A stretch of DNA of 64,000 nucleotides from Arthrobacter sp. PsM3. Its GTDB lineage: Bacteria; Actinomycetota; Actinomycetes; Actinomycetales; Micrococcaceae. Of this stretch, positions 17,274 to 25,323 are shown piece by piece; within the stretch, counting starts at the first letter, position 1; the number at the start of each line of letters is the position of its first letter. The translations under genes were made by a program, and so were the position numbers. Below the pieces are notes generated by a model. It was not told where the DNA came from and made no database searches. It worked only from the letters and a program-made list of their open reading frames with translations. The stretch lies in NCBI RefSeq assembly GCF_030433895.1, contig NZ_JARUXE010000007.1:89190-153189 (forward strand). Direction: 5' to 3'.

Positions 17274-18085
17274 GCCCAACCACGCCTGTTGTCGTGTCCC
17301 AGACCCTGCGGCGACGCCGTGGACTGACCGAGCAAGCCGCCGTCGCTGCGGTGGACCAGGCTTGCCGGAGGCTCCGGTTGCCCACGATCAGGGCGGTCCT
17401 GGACGAAGCACTCCATGTCGCTGGCAAGGAACAGCTCTCCTATCAGGGCTTCCTCGCGGAGCTACTTCTGGCGGAGTGTGATGACCGTGACCGCCGTTCC
17501 TCGATCCGAAGGGTCAAGTCAGCGGGATTCCCGCGGGATAAGTGGCTTGGGGATTTTGATTTTGAAGCGAACACGAACATCAACCCGGCAACAATCCACA
17601 CCCTGGCCAGCGGAGACTGGATCCGCAAGGGGCAACCCCTATGCCTCATCGGTGACTCTGGAACCGGCAAATCCCACCTGCTCATTGGGCTCGGCACCGC
17701 GGCGGCCGAGAAGGGCTTCCGGGTTAAATACACCCTCGCCACGCGGCTCGTGAACGAGCTCGTCGAAGCCGAGAACGACAAGGCTCTGGCCAAAACCATC
17801 GCCCGCTACGGCCGCGTAGACCTTCTTTGCATCGACGAGCTTGGCTACATGGAACTGGACAAACGAGGGGCTGAACTCCTTTTTCAGGTCCTCACCGAAC
17901 GTGAGGAAAAGGCGTCCGTTGCCATCGCCACCAACGAATCCTTCAGTGGGTGGACCAAAACCTTCACCGACCCACGCCTCTGCGCGGCCATCGTGGACCG
18001 GCTGACCTTCAACGGCACCATCATCGAAACCGGAACAGACTCCTACCGCCTCGCCCACACACTAGCCCAACAAGCCGCCGGGTAG
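17270..18085 (+). CDS. istB: IS21-family ATP-binding helper IstB
   Basis: The 271-residue AAA+ protein has Walker A in LIGDSGTGKSHLLIGLG, Walker B in VDLLCIDELGYM and sensor I in VAIATNESF. The N-terminal helical domain (QGFLAELLLAECDDRDRRS) is the usual IstB one. Its ATG overlaps the istA stop codon. IstB regulates IstA and chooses target DNA. The gene appears full length. Confidence 0.92.
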   Translation: MSPTTPVVVSQTLRRRRGLTEQAAVAAVDQACRRLRLPTIRAVLDEALHVAGKEQLSYQGFLAELLLAECDDRDRRSSIRRVKSAGFPRDKWLGDFDFEANTNINPATIHTLASGDWIRKGQPLCLIGDSGTGKSHLLIGLGTAAAEKGFRVKYTLATRLVNELVEAENDKALAKTIARYGRVDLLCIDELGYMELDKRGAELLFQVLTEREEKASVAIATNESFSGWTKTFTDPRLCAAIVDRLTFNGTIIETGTDSYRLAHTLAQQAAG

Positions 18086-18241
18086 ACCGCGTTAGTTGAA
18101 TTCCGAATTATTACATCCAAATTATGCCCGAAAGCCCGTTATCTGGAACGAGTGCCAACTCTCAACAGGGCAATGGGTAACTGAATGCGGCCGCTGCCAG
18201 CGGCTTTCCTCAGAGGTGCAGGCGCGCGAAGAGAGCGTCCC

Positions 18242-18263
18242 GGTTCCAAGAAAGTAGGACACC
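18242..18263 (+). repeat. IS-end-like motif, copy 1
   Basis: The sequence GGTTCCAAGAAAGTAGGACACC closely matches the outer end of the decayed IS21 copy at 25288-25307 and a third copy at 22542-22562, all in the same orientation. It is probably the relic end of a lost insertion sequence. Confidence 0.45.
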
Positions 18264-18297
18264 ACGGCGGGCCACTCGGAACCCCGGCCAGTCGAAC

Positions 18298-18831
18298 TCA
18301 CGGATTGTGCCTCGGCAACCGCACCATTACGGGCGAATCGTCAGCAGAAAGAATCCCTAGCAATTCTGATCGAGCCCTGCTGATCCGCTTCCACATGGCC
18401 CTTTCACTAGAGCCAGCAAGCTCTGCTGCTTCAGATGCTGTCATTCCGCACCAGTACGTCAGCGTCAAGGCGGCACGTTCGTTTGATTCTAGACATGTGA
18501 GTGCGATAGCGATCTCTGCTGTTTCGGAGTCAGGAGCTGAGAAATGTTCAATGTCCGCAAGCTTAAGCATTAAGCCGTGTTCACGCAGTTGGCGGCGGTA
18601 CTCGGTTCCGATGAGGTTCTTGGCGGCCGCGTACAGCCAGCCTGGGGAGTGTGCACATTCCCTGTCCAGGGCTTTCCAAGCGAGGAGGAAACACTCGGAG
18701 CAGATGTCTTCGGCGATGTGGCTGTCATTGACCCTGCGACGAATAAACGACAATAGTCGCGGGTAGTGCCGCGCGAAGAACTCGTTGTATTCATCCGTGT
18801 CATGACCCGTGTCGACCTTTGCGTCCCCCAT
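18298..18831 (-). CDS. ECF-type RNA polymerase sigma factor
   Basis: The 177-residue protein has sigma region 2 (YNEFFARHYPRLLSFIRRR ... IAEDICSECFLLAWKAL) and region 4 (LESNERAALTLTYWCGMTASEAAELAGSS), the layout of a group 4 sigma factor. Region 4 contains the helix-turn-helix. No anti-sigma gene is obvious nearby; the lipoprotein and membrane proteins upstream are candidates for a sensing partner but lack a recognisable anti-sigma domain. It is the last gene of the mau-like block, 68 nt after the lipoprotein gene, and may drive that operon. Confidence 0.85.
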   Translation of the reverse strand: MGDAKVDTGHDTDEYNEFFARHYPRLLSFIRRRVNDSHIAEDICSECFLLAWKALDRECAHSPGWLYAAAKNLIGTEYRRQLREHGLMLKLADIEHFSAPDSETAEIAIALTCLESNERAALTLTYWCGMTASEAAELAGSSERAMWKRISRARSELLGILSADDSPVMVRLPRHNP

Positions 18832-18899
18832 GCGCTCGTCCGATTCCCTCTACAGGCCGGGGTCCCGGACGAGTTTTCTGAAAGCAAAGCGCCTGCAGA

Positions 18900-19511
18900 T
18901 CATGGACACTTTCCCCCATACATGGGAACCGAGACCGTGGAAGACTTCCCGGTGGCAGGATCGGTGACTTTGATGACAACACAGGCTGGCCCCTGGACGA
19001 GGAGCATGCCGGGAAACTGGGTCACGTTCTCGGGGCAGGAATTGATGGTGTAGGAATGTGGCAGTTGAATCCGCCCCTCGCGTAGGGCTTGGTTGGACTC
19101 CCATTCCGATGCCGCGGCAACTACCAACTCCGCGTTAGAGGGACTGACTACTTCAATGGTTCGTTTCCCGAGGCCAGCATCGACCGTTATTGGCGCCTTC
19201 CAAGCACCACGTATCGAACCATCCGGTGCCCTATATGCTTGTCCTTTTGTCTCATTGTCGATGGGCCACGAGTAGCTGGGCGGGCTGCCCTGCCACGCCA
19301 GCGATGAAACGCCTTCCGCCCCAGGGGCCGCAGGATCATAGGTGGGGTTTCCTTCCCACGCATCTTCGCAGCCAAGTTCGGTCGGAAGGCTCGCCGCGAG
19401 CGGATCCCCGGGCGGCTCTGACGGGCCGGGTGTGGGGGAGGAACAACCATTGATGGTCAAAAGCACGATGGCTAAAAGAGCCAGCCTGGCTTGGAACGAC
19501 CACATTTTCAT
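18900..19511 (-). CDS. lipoprotein of the mau-like operon
   Basis: The 203-residue protein has a signal peptide and lipobox (LALLAIVLLTINGC), then a Pro-rich spacer. The mature domain contains GCEDAWEGNPTYDP and, near the end, TINSCPENVTQFPG and a VVIKVTDPATGKSSTVSVPM strand. Three cysteines in the mature part may form disulfides. A GGGGGAGGG ribosome site precedes the ATG, 23 nt after the membrane-protein gene. It is not a recognised family. Its place in the operon suggests a surface partner of the cysteine-rich exported protein. Confidence 0.7.
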   Translation of the reverse strand: MKMWSFQARLALLAIVLLTINGCSSPTPGPSEPPGDPLAASLPTELGCEDAWEGNPTYDPAAPGAEGVSSLAWQGSPPSYSWPIDNETKGQAYRAPDGSIRGAWKAPITVDAGLGKRTIEVVSPSNAELVVAAASEWESNQALREGRIQLPHSYTINSCPENVTQFPGMLLVQGPACVVIKVTDPATGKSSTVSVPMYGGKCP

Positions 19512-19534
19512 TGCCCTCCCCCGATGAGCATTTG

Positions 19535-20302
19535 CTAAATGATGTGGATCAACAACAACACACCAGTAGCTACCCCGGCAAGACCCTCAACCCGTCCGAA
19601 GGGACGAATTCCTTCAATGACCTTGTCCGCCGCGCTTGTGCTGCAAGCAAATGAATCGTCGAACGAGGTGGCCACGGTCGTCACGATGCGTCCGGTGCCG
19701 AATGCCAAGAGCGTAAAGAGCGCCAGTGTTGTATCTCCTTGGGATGTGGCCCACAGAGCACAGACCACGAACAGCGGGGAAGCCAGAGTTGTCACGAAAC
19801 CAAGCCCAAGGAAGTACCCGAAGACACCCATGTACCGGACTGTCCCCCAGCGTTCCCATTCGCGTCTGACTTTCCAACCACCTGGAGCGACAAGCGTCGG
19901 GCGCAGGATCCGGAAGGGTGCGGCCACCAGGAGCAACGCAGCAACGACCCAGAGCGGAATCTGAATGATCTGACCCAACCCAGTGAGAATCAATGCAGTC
20001 GTTGCCGCCCCGGCCAGTACTCCAACCGAGTGGACGGTGATCGTGGCTGTAGCCTGTCCGGGCTGGCCGGCCAGCCTGATTGCAGCATTCCAACCGCAGT
20101 TGGTTCTGGCACCTTGGATCCCAATGAGAAATGCCACGATCGCGAAACCTATCGCCGGGAGCCGGGTCCAGGAATCCAATTTCAGGACGCCATAGCCCGC
20201 GACTACCACGAGGACCAGTGAACCCATAACCAATGCAGCACCCAAGAGTACACGCCCGGTGCGAGTACCTTCACTGCTCTGCTTCAGTGCTATTTCAGTC
20301 AT
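19535..20302 (-). CDS. MauF/CcdA-like multi-spanning membrane protein (tentative)
   Basis: The protein is 255 residues from an ATG with AAGGA upstream, within a region that also ends the preceding gene. Six to seven membrane helices are visible. Cysteines occur in GARTNCGWN, in LFVVCALWA and in DSFACSTSAAD. The two halves share a GxxLGxxxV-type helix pattern, reminiscent of the LysE/CcdA/MauF superfamily that moves reducing power across the membrane. MauF is required for methylamine-dehydrogenase maturation. The assignment rests on topology, cysteines and neighbours, not on a firm motif. It starts 10 nt after the cysteine-rich gene. Confidence 0.55.
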   Translation of the reverse strand: MTEIALKQSSEGTRTGRVLLGAALVMGSLVLVVVAGYGVLKLDSWTRLPAIGFAIVAFLIGIQGARTNCGWNAAIRLAGQPGQATATITVHSVGVLAGAATTALILTGLGQIIQIPLWVVAALLLVAAPFRILRPTLVAPGGWKVRREWERWGTVRYMGVFGYFLGLGFVTTLASPLFVVCALWATSQGDTTLALFTLLAFGTGRIVTTVATSFDDSFACSTSAADKVIEGIRPFGRVEGLAGVATGVLLLIHII

Positions 20303-20312
20303 CGTAGTTTCC

Positions 20313-20660
20313 TTATCCGTAGCAAATGCAAGCCATCGAACCGGAGCCCCCGCCGTACCAGGAGCAATAGCAGTCACAGCACTTCCCTCCGCCCGAATAC
20401 CAGCAATAGTTTCCAGCCGAGGAACAGCCCAGGTTGTACGGACTGCAGGAGTGATAGGTTCCGCTTGCGCAGTTGCTGCCACTGCAGAAGGCGCTGCTGG
20501 TACTGCGGCAATCAGGGAGGCCTTGGCAAGGGAACGCCGCGATGGCTGCTGTTTGGCCCAAGCTCACTCCGGCCACTGCCCCAAAGACACCGGCCAATGA
20601 GACCCTCAGCATCTTCCTGCGGTTAATTGCGCGGGTGAAATTAATGATGGGACTGCTCAT
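20313..20660 (-). CDS. Tat-exported cysteine-rich protein, methylamine-dehydrogenase light-chain-like
   Basis: The 115-residue protein has a twin-arginine signal (NRRKMLRVSLAGVFGAVAG ... AAIAA, to about residue 42). The mature part of about 73 residues contains 13 cysteines, including GKCCDCYCSW and SMACICYG. Exactly two tryptophans occur, in NYCWYSGGG and CYCSWYGGG. The light chain of methylamine dehydrogenase (MauA) is likewise Tat-exported, has 12 cysteines in six disulfides, and builds its tryptophan tryptophylquinone cofactor from two tryptophans. The neighbouring MauD- and MauE-like genes strengthen the comparison. It is shorter than MauA and could instead be a disulfide-rich secreted peptide. 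Both ends overlap or nearly touch operon neighbours. Confidence 0.65.
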   Translation of the reverse strand: MSSPIINFTRAINRRKMLRVSLAGVFGAVAGVSLGQTAAIAAFPCQGLPDCRSTSSAFCSGSNCASGTYHSCSPYNLGCSSAGNYCWYSGGGKCCDCYCSWYGGGSGSMACICYG

Positions 20661-21253
20661 GACGCCTCCTCGACGGAATGGCCCTTGTCCAGCTCTGCCA
20701 CATCGAGGACCAGTTGTGGCTCTTCGGCCAGCTTCAGCGCCCAGTCGATTCCGGCCCTGCCATTTATGATGGATTTCCCTGCAACGGTGCCTTCGCCATC
20801 GACTACGATCGCGAACGGTGTCCCGTTGACCTCATACCGGGACGCCAGACTGGCCCGTTGGTCCCACACAACCTCAACGCGTCCGCTAAGCGGCCGCGAC
20901 CAGGCCGTAACGTCGGCCTGGCGTCCGGAACATAGGACCAGCACCCGCGCCAAGGAGGTGGACAAGTCATAATGGGCAAGTTCATCGCGGATCTGCGCGC
21001 AGAGCTCGCAATCTGTATCGGCGAAAACCAGCACGGTGGGCTGCGCGTCGGGTAAATAGAGGTCCTTCCCCTCGACGCTCTTTCGGCCAAAGGACAGTAC
21101 AGAGCTTCCCACCTCGGGACCCTGACCTGTCTTGTTCTCTGGCTTGTTCATGTAGAGCTGCCCAAAATGCCGATACAACGCCAGCACGGCAATTGCGATC
21201 ATTATCAGCAGAATCCATGACGCGACGGCGCTGATTGTCAGAAGTAGAATCAT
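20657..21253 (-). CDS. MauD-like membrane-anchored thioredoxin-fold protein
   Basis: The protein is 198 residues from the ATG overlapping the MauE-like stop codon. One N-terminal membrane helix (about residues 3-25) is followed by an exported thioredoxin-fold domain. The active-site motif CELC lies in VLVFADTDCELCAQIRDEL, and the conserved cis-Pro is in VNGTPFAIVVDGEG. MauD proteins share this layout and are needed for disulfide formation in the methylamine-dehydrogenase light chain. The partner here is probably the cysteine-rich protein encoded immediately downstream, with which it overlaps by 4 nt. Confidence 0.75.
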   Translation of the reverse strand: MILLLTISAVASWILLIMIAIAVLALYRHFGQLYMNKPENKTGQGPEVGSSVLSFGRKSVEGKDLYLPDAQPTVLVFADTDCELCAQIRDELAHYDLSTSLARVLVLCSGRQADVTAWSRPLSGRVEVVWDQRASLASRYEVNGTPFAIVVDGEGTVAGKSIINGRAGIDWALKLAEEPQLVLDVAELDKGHSVEEAS

Positions 21254-21813
21254 GCTTCTTGTGTCCTCTCCGAAGATTCCCCGCGTGTTCCGGGTACCCA
21301 ATTGAGCTCGGTCCGCAATCTGCGGCGATAGTCGCCCAGTCGCAGCACCCCGCTGGACATGGCGAATATTTGAATCCCGGTTACCGCAAGGAGCACACCA
21401 ACGGTGGTTTCCATTGCAGACGGGAACTGCGTTGCTGGGGAGAACACGAGGATCAGCGAACTCGCGGCCACAGCTGCTGCACGAATGGTTCCCACAAGCG
21501 GCAATTGGTGGTCATCGATCTTCCCAAAGCACGCACAACTTGAACGTGAAGTACTCCACGAACGGAGCTGTACAAGGAGAAACAGCCCACCCGCGATGGT
21601 TGCAGCGATAGCCCCCGGTCGCTCCAACCCCGGAAGCAGCAAGCAAACAGCAATGCCCAACTCGACGGTCACGACCCCGACGAGACCCGCCGTCAGCGCC
21701 CTTGCCGATAATCCGGACTTCGCCAAAAAATCGGTGAACCGGACGGGCGCGCTCAATTTTCCGACCGCTGCCAACACAAAAATGGTCGCGACTGCGACTC
21801 GGAGCACAGTCAT
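21250..21813 (-). CDS. MauE/DoxX-like membrane protein
   Basis: The protein is 187 residues from an ATG at 21813, chosen because it overlaps the upstream stop (ATGA). Four membrane helices match the MauE/DoxX fold: AVATIFVLAAVGKLSAPVRF, then GLVGVVTVELGIAVCLLLPG, AATIAGGLFLLVQL and the segment after RSSCACFGK. The CACFG cysteine pair after helix 3 is a MauE-type feature. MauE partners MauD in disulfide chemistry for the light chain. It is the second gene of a chain with 4-nt overlaps at both ends. Confidence 0.75.
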   Translation of the reverse strand: MTVLRVAVATIFVLAAVGKLSAPVRFTDFLAKSGLSARALTAGLVGVVTVELGIAVCLLLPGLERPGAIAATIAGGLFLLVQLRSWSTSRSSCACFGKIDDHQLPLVGTIRAAAVAASSLILVFSPATQFPSAMETTVGVLLAVTGIQIFAMSSGVLRLGDYRRRLRTELNWVPGTRGESSERTQEA

Positions 21814-22277
21814 CTCAATGCCCTGATCAACGGAACCTCGCTGGCAGCATCCAGGAGGCCGGCTGCTCCCTGAATGTATGAGGGCGAACACCGGATTGCT
21901 AACGCACTGCCATCAGGGAGCTTGAACAATAGTGAATGCTGGGTGGAAGTGTCCCAGTGGACGGGACCCACGATAGTGTCCCATTGCCCTTCGCCCGGCC
22001 CCGGAACCCAGTGCCCGTCAAAGTAGTCGGCCTGGAGCCTTCCCAGCGCGAAGCGTCGCGGCTCTTTGGATTCCACAAATGCCAGAGCGGCACCGGCCGG
22101 GGAATAGCAGACGGAGAGCATCTTGGTCTGCTCGTAGCCGGTCCCGACTTTGTATCTGACAATGACTTGGCCAGGGTCGTCGTGGAACTCGATCCTCGGC
22201 TGCCCCTCTGCGATTCCGAAGTAGGAGTAGCCCCCTGGAGGCTTGCCCATCTTCAAGGAATCAGTTGATACCACCAT
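21810..22277 (-). CDS. uncharacterised protein heading the mau-like operon
   Basis: The protein is 155 residues from an ATG with GGAGG at 7-nt spacing. It is soluble and mostly beta-like, with GYSYFGIAEGQPRIEFHDD, KMLSVCYSPAGAALAFVES and SALAIRCSPSYIQG. Two CxSP motifs (CYSP and CSPS) are notable. No family is recognised and no signal peptide is visible. It is the first gene of the coupled chain, so it is probably expressed at the same level as the MauE-like protein it overlaps. Confidence 0.65.
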   Translation of the reverse strand: MVVSTDSLKMGKPPGGYSYFGIAEGQPRIEFHDDPGQVIVRYKVGTGYEQTKMLSVCYSPAGAALAFVESKEPRRFALGRLQADYFDGHWVPGPGEGQWDTIVGPVHWDTSTQHSLLFKLPDGSALAIRCSPSYIQGAAGLLDAASEVPLIRALR

Positions 22278-22826
22278 TTCCGTCCTCCCCACCTGCTTGC
22301 GACGATGAGTAGCCGCGGTGTGCGGACGGACCGAGGGTCCGGTAAATTCCAGCAGGAGCGGCATTCTCTGGTGAACGTTAAGTTGCCGCTGAGCCGGTAA
22401 TCCTGACATCGCGACTTCGACTTTTTGAGAATGGCTCCTTAGGACATATCAGCAGGAGCGTTCGTGCCCATCGCCCGTATCCGTTTGCACGCGTTCAGCC
22501 ACAGCCGCGCAGCCAGGGTGCCAGTCGAATGGCTATCCCAGAAACCAAGGAAGTGAAACACCTTGATGGGAACGACCGCGCCAGTTATCCGTGCCCGGGG
22601 GTCTTCCACAGCGACCCCGGGTGGTCTCCGATAAGGCTGCGATCCCAGGGCGAAGTGGGCTCAAATTAGATTGACATTCTCAGGGCAAGAGTCTGTGCCC
22701 TCAGGAGACACCGCTGCTGACCTGCGCAAATCGCAATGAGAGGTACCGGTGGACGTCGAGCCCAACCCACCCCTGCACAGGAGCAGGAACCCATGGGGAA
22801 TGAACGGCAGATGGAATGATGGGCCC
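22278..22826. other. intergenic region between divergent genes, with an IS-end relic
   Basis: This 549-bp gap holds no convincing gene. It should contain the promoter of the mau-like operon (reading left) and of the DUF6221 gene (reading right). An IS-end-like motif lies at 22542-22562. Confidence 0.5.
22542..22562 (+). repeat. IS-end-like motif, copy 2
   Basis: AAACCAAGGAAGTGAAACACC matches the outer end of the decayed IS21 copy (25288-25307) at most positions and has the same orientation. No transposase gene abuts it, so it is likely a relic end. Confidence 0.45.
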
Positions 22827-23183
22827 ATGGATATTGTCGGTTTTCTGGAAGCACGCATCGCCGAGCGGGAATCAGCCATCCGCGAGGGCTCTTTCGTCTT
22901 GCGGATCTTCGACGATCATGAAAACGGAAGCGAAGACAACTCCTCCCTGGGCAAGCGAATGCTGGCAGAGTGTGCCCAGAAGAGAGCCATCGTCGCCAGC
23001 TGGAAGGAAGCTGCCGACGCCGAAGGGATTAGCGACCCCAGCGAAGCCGAAGGGACAGTTGCCATTGCCCGCCGGGCCATGCTCACCATCCTCGCAGGCT
23101 CCTATCGGGAGCACCCGGACTACGAGCAATGCTGGTCATCCGGTCTGCCAACAGACATAGCCAGCGAATCCGCGAAAGAGTGA
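22827..23183 (+). CDS. DUF6221 family protein
   Basis: The protein is 118 residues from an ATG at 22827, preceded by GGAATGATGGGCCC. The N-terminus MDIVGFLEARIAERE, the central MLAECAQKRAIVASWKEA and the ending ILAGSYREHPDYEQCW follow the DUF6221 pattern. That family is a common small actinobacterial, phage and plasmid protein of unknown function. It stands alone between the mau-like operon and the decayed IS21 copy. Confidence 0.8.
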   Translation: MDIVGFLEARIAERESAIREGSFVLRIFDDHENGSEDNSSLGKRMLAECAQKRAIVASWKEAADAEGISDPSEAEGTVAIARRAMLTILAGSYREHPDYEQCWSSGLPTDIASESAKE

Positions 23184-23521
23184 AGCGTACAGCCGAGTCG
23201 GGACGAACCCCCTTACGCCGGGATGTCGGCTTCTATGGCTACGACGGAGGCTGAGCGTCAGCACCACGGGACCGGGCACCTCGTGCCAGCGCACGGCGAG
23301 GTTTTTGTCCGGGCTTCCTGGGGCTCTGCCTGACCGGCAGCACTGGCCGGCGATGAAGGGGATGTCGTGGGTGGCTGCGAGTCCGCGCTCCGCGGACTCG
23401 GGTGAAGATGCACGTTCACGACACTACGGTCGCCCCCGTTCCGGTCCGCATGGGGGGCTCGGTGCATGTCATGCTGATGTCAGGGCCGCGGGGAGCTCGG
23501 TCAGCGCGGTGACTGTGACAT
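23184..23521. other. non-coding flank of decayed IS21 copy
   Basis: I see no supportable gene in these 338 bp. The sequence is GC-rich, with short palindromes such as CCGCGCTCCGCGGAC. It probably contains the scar left by deletion of the 3-prime part of istB. Confidence 0.35.
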
Positions 23522-25237
23522 TCAGGAGCCTGAAAGTAGCTGGGGTAGCTTCCCCCATCCCTGTTCAGTCATGCCGTGCGCAGACCCGCGAGGGCGGCGC
23601 CGTGGATGTCCCGTATCGGCGGGGTCCGCGTCTTCGACCGAGAGCAGCCACTGAAACTCGTCACGGATTCCGGCATCGCTGACCACGTTCTTGGCCTCGG
23701 AGAGGAACACGCTGGTGCCTAGGTGGGCGATAAGGTTCCGGTCCGCGGAGGGTTGGTGGTCGAAGTTGAACTCCTCCAGGTCCTTGTGCGCGGGAAACCT
23801 TGCGGCCTTGATCCGGGTCGCCGCTCCGGAAGCTTCGCGTTCGGAGACTTCACGGGAGAGAACGGCTGCCAGGTATTCCTCGTGGGACCCGCCGGCGTCC
23901 CTGGCCTGGTCCCCGAGGCGGCGGAACCCGTCGCTGATCCGGGGTGCGCGCAGGGCACGGGCGTAGTACTCGATCTGTGAGGGTGTCCCGGTCATGACGC
24001 CGTCTCCAGCAGCCCTGGCCGGGTCCTGGCCGAGGTCGATGCCGAAGATCTCGTCGTAGGCGGCGAGATCCCGGATTTGCACGGCTTCCTCGGGTTCGGG
24101 GCGGCGCACCCGCTGGGTCCGGAAGTCCCTGCGCATCTCTGCGGCCCGGGCGACATGGGCCGGATCGGTCACCACCAGATGCCGCGCCCAGGCCCGGACG
24201 TGGGTGGCGATGATGACGCCGTCATGGGTGACCCGGACGGTGTCCAGATCAGCGGTGACATCCACGATCCGTCCAATGAACGAGGGGTCCACGGAATAGT
24301 CGTTGGAGAACACCCGCACGTAGTAGTCCCGCGGGAGCCGCCCCGCGTTGCGGAAGACCGTGTCCGGGGTCACCGGCGGCAGTTCACGCATCCTTTCCCG
24401 GTCCAGGACGATCAGCTCGTCGGGGCGGCCGTGGCGGGACCGCGAGTAACGGTGGTTGGCCGTGGGCAGCCAGTCCTCCAGCTGGCCGTTGAAATCCCCT
24501 GGCGAGCGGAAGTCCCGGCCCGGCATAAAGCGTTGCCGGAAGAACCTGTTCATCCGCTCGACCATGCCCTTGGACTCCGGATCCCTGGGCGGGAGCAGCT
24601 TGACCTCCAGTCCCAAGGATCCGGCGAACGCGGCCACCGGCTCCGTGGGACGTCGCCGGCCGATGCCGGATTCGTTGTCCCACAGCAGCCGGGACGGGAC
24701 GGCCTGCGCGTCCTGCAGCAGAGTCCACATTCCGCCCAGAAGGTCGGGCGTCGTCCGCGACGGCAGCATCCGTGCCTGGATGAATCCCGAGAACGCCGAG
24801 GTCATCACCAGCACAGGTGGCGTGTCAGTCTGGCCCTCACCGACGGGCAGCGGATCATGCGGGAACCACAGGTCGCACTGGACCTGGAATCCCGGCTCGT
24901 GGACCAGACGGTCGGCCGGGTCCGGCGGCGCGTATTCCGGCCGGATCGCGGCGACCTTCGCCCGGAACAGCGATGCGGAACCGGACCAGCCCACCCGCTC
25001 CGCGAGCGTTGCGGCTGGCATCGTCGGCGTCTTCACCAACAGCTCCCGCACCCTGGGCGCAAACGCATCAAAACTCGATACTCCCGGTGCCCGCTGGTAC
25101 TTCGGCGCCCGATCCGACTCCAGCGCACGCTCCACCGTTCCGCGGGAAACCCCCACGATCCTGCCGATCTCACGCTTCGAGTGCTTGCCCGTCGAAAACA
25201 GGTGGCGTATCTCCGCCCAATCATCCAAATTGCTCAC
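23522..25237 (-). pseudogene. IS21-family transposase IstA fused in frame to truncated IstB
   Basis: The 571-codon frame starts with an IstA helix-turn-helix (GKHSKREIGRIVGVSRGTVERAL). It carries a complete DDE triad: Asp in FQVQCDLWFPHD, Asp in LLWDNESGIG and Glu in ESKGMVERMNRFF. After about residue 430 it reads straight into MTGTPSQIEYYARALRAPRI, a typical IstB N-terminus, and continues to FLSEAKNVV. There it diverges, exactly where the IstB P-loop should begin. The missing istA stop and the loss of the IstB ATPase core indicate a deleted, probably inactive copy. It differs clearly from the intact IS21 at 15436-18167. Confidence 0.8.
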
Positions 25238-25287
25238 CTTCCATAATGGTCGGTGGCCCTATTTTCGGCTGGCGTTAACAGTTCCGG

Positions 25288-25307
25288 TTCCAAGGAAGTG
25301 GAACACC
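25288..25307 (-). repeat. outer end of decayed IS21 copy (IS-end motif, copy 3)
   Basis: Read on the minus strand, the end is GGTGTTCCACTTCCTTGGAA, 50 bp before the istA-like start. TG at the terminus fits IS21. Related sequences at 18242-18263 and 22542-22562 suggest repeated visits by the same family. Confidence 0.5.
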
Positions 25308-25323
25308 CTATGAGGCGAGGCTT

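Larger units (their letters stand above)
15436..18167 (+). mobile_element. IS21-family insertion sequence, apparently complete
   Basis: The element carries intact istA and istB with the usual 4-nt overlap. Imperfect terminal repeats can be aligned: TGATTATGGCAG at the left and TGAGAGTTGGCA (reverse strand) at the right. Both flanks carry GGGCAA (15430-15435 and 18168-18173), a candidate 6-bp target duplication of the size expected for IS21 members. The left end has three copies of an 18-bp repeat. Exact termini are uncertain by a few bases. Confidence 0.75.

Noticed and set aside
24077..25246. 389-codon plus-strand frame opposite the decayed IS21 transposase
   Set aside because: The minus strand carries the DDE transposase signature; this one has no recognisable domain.
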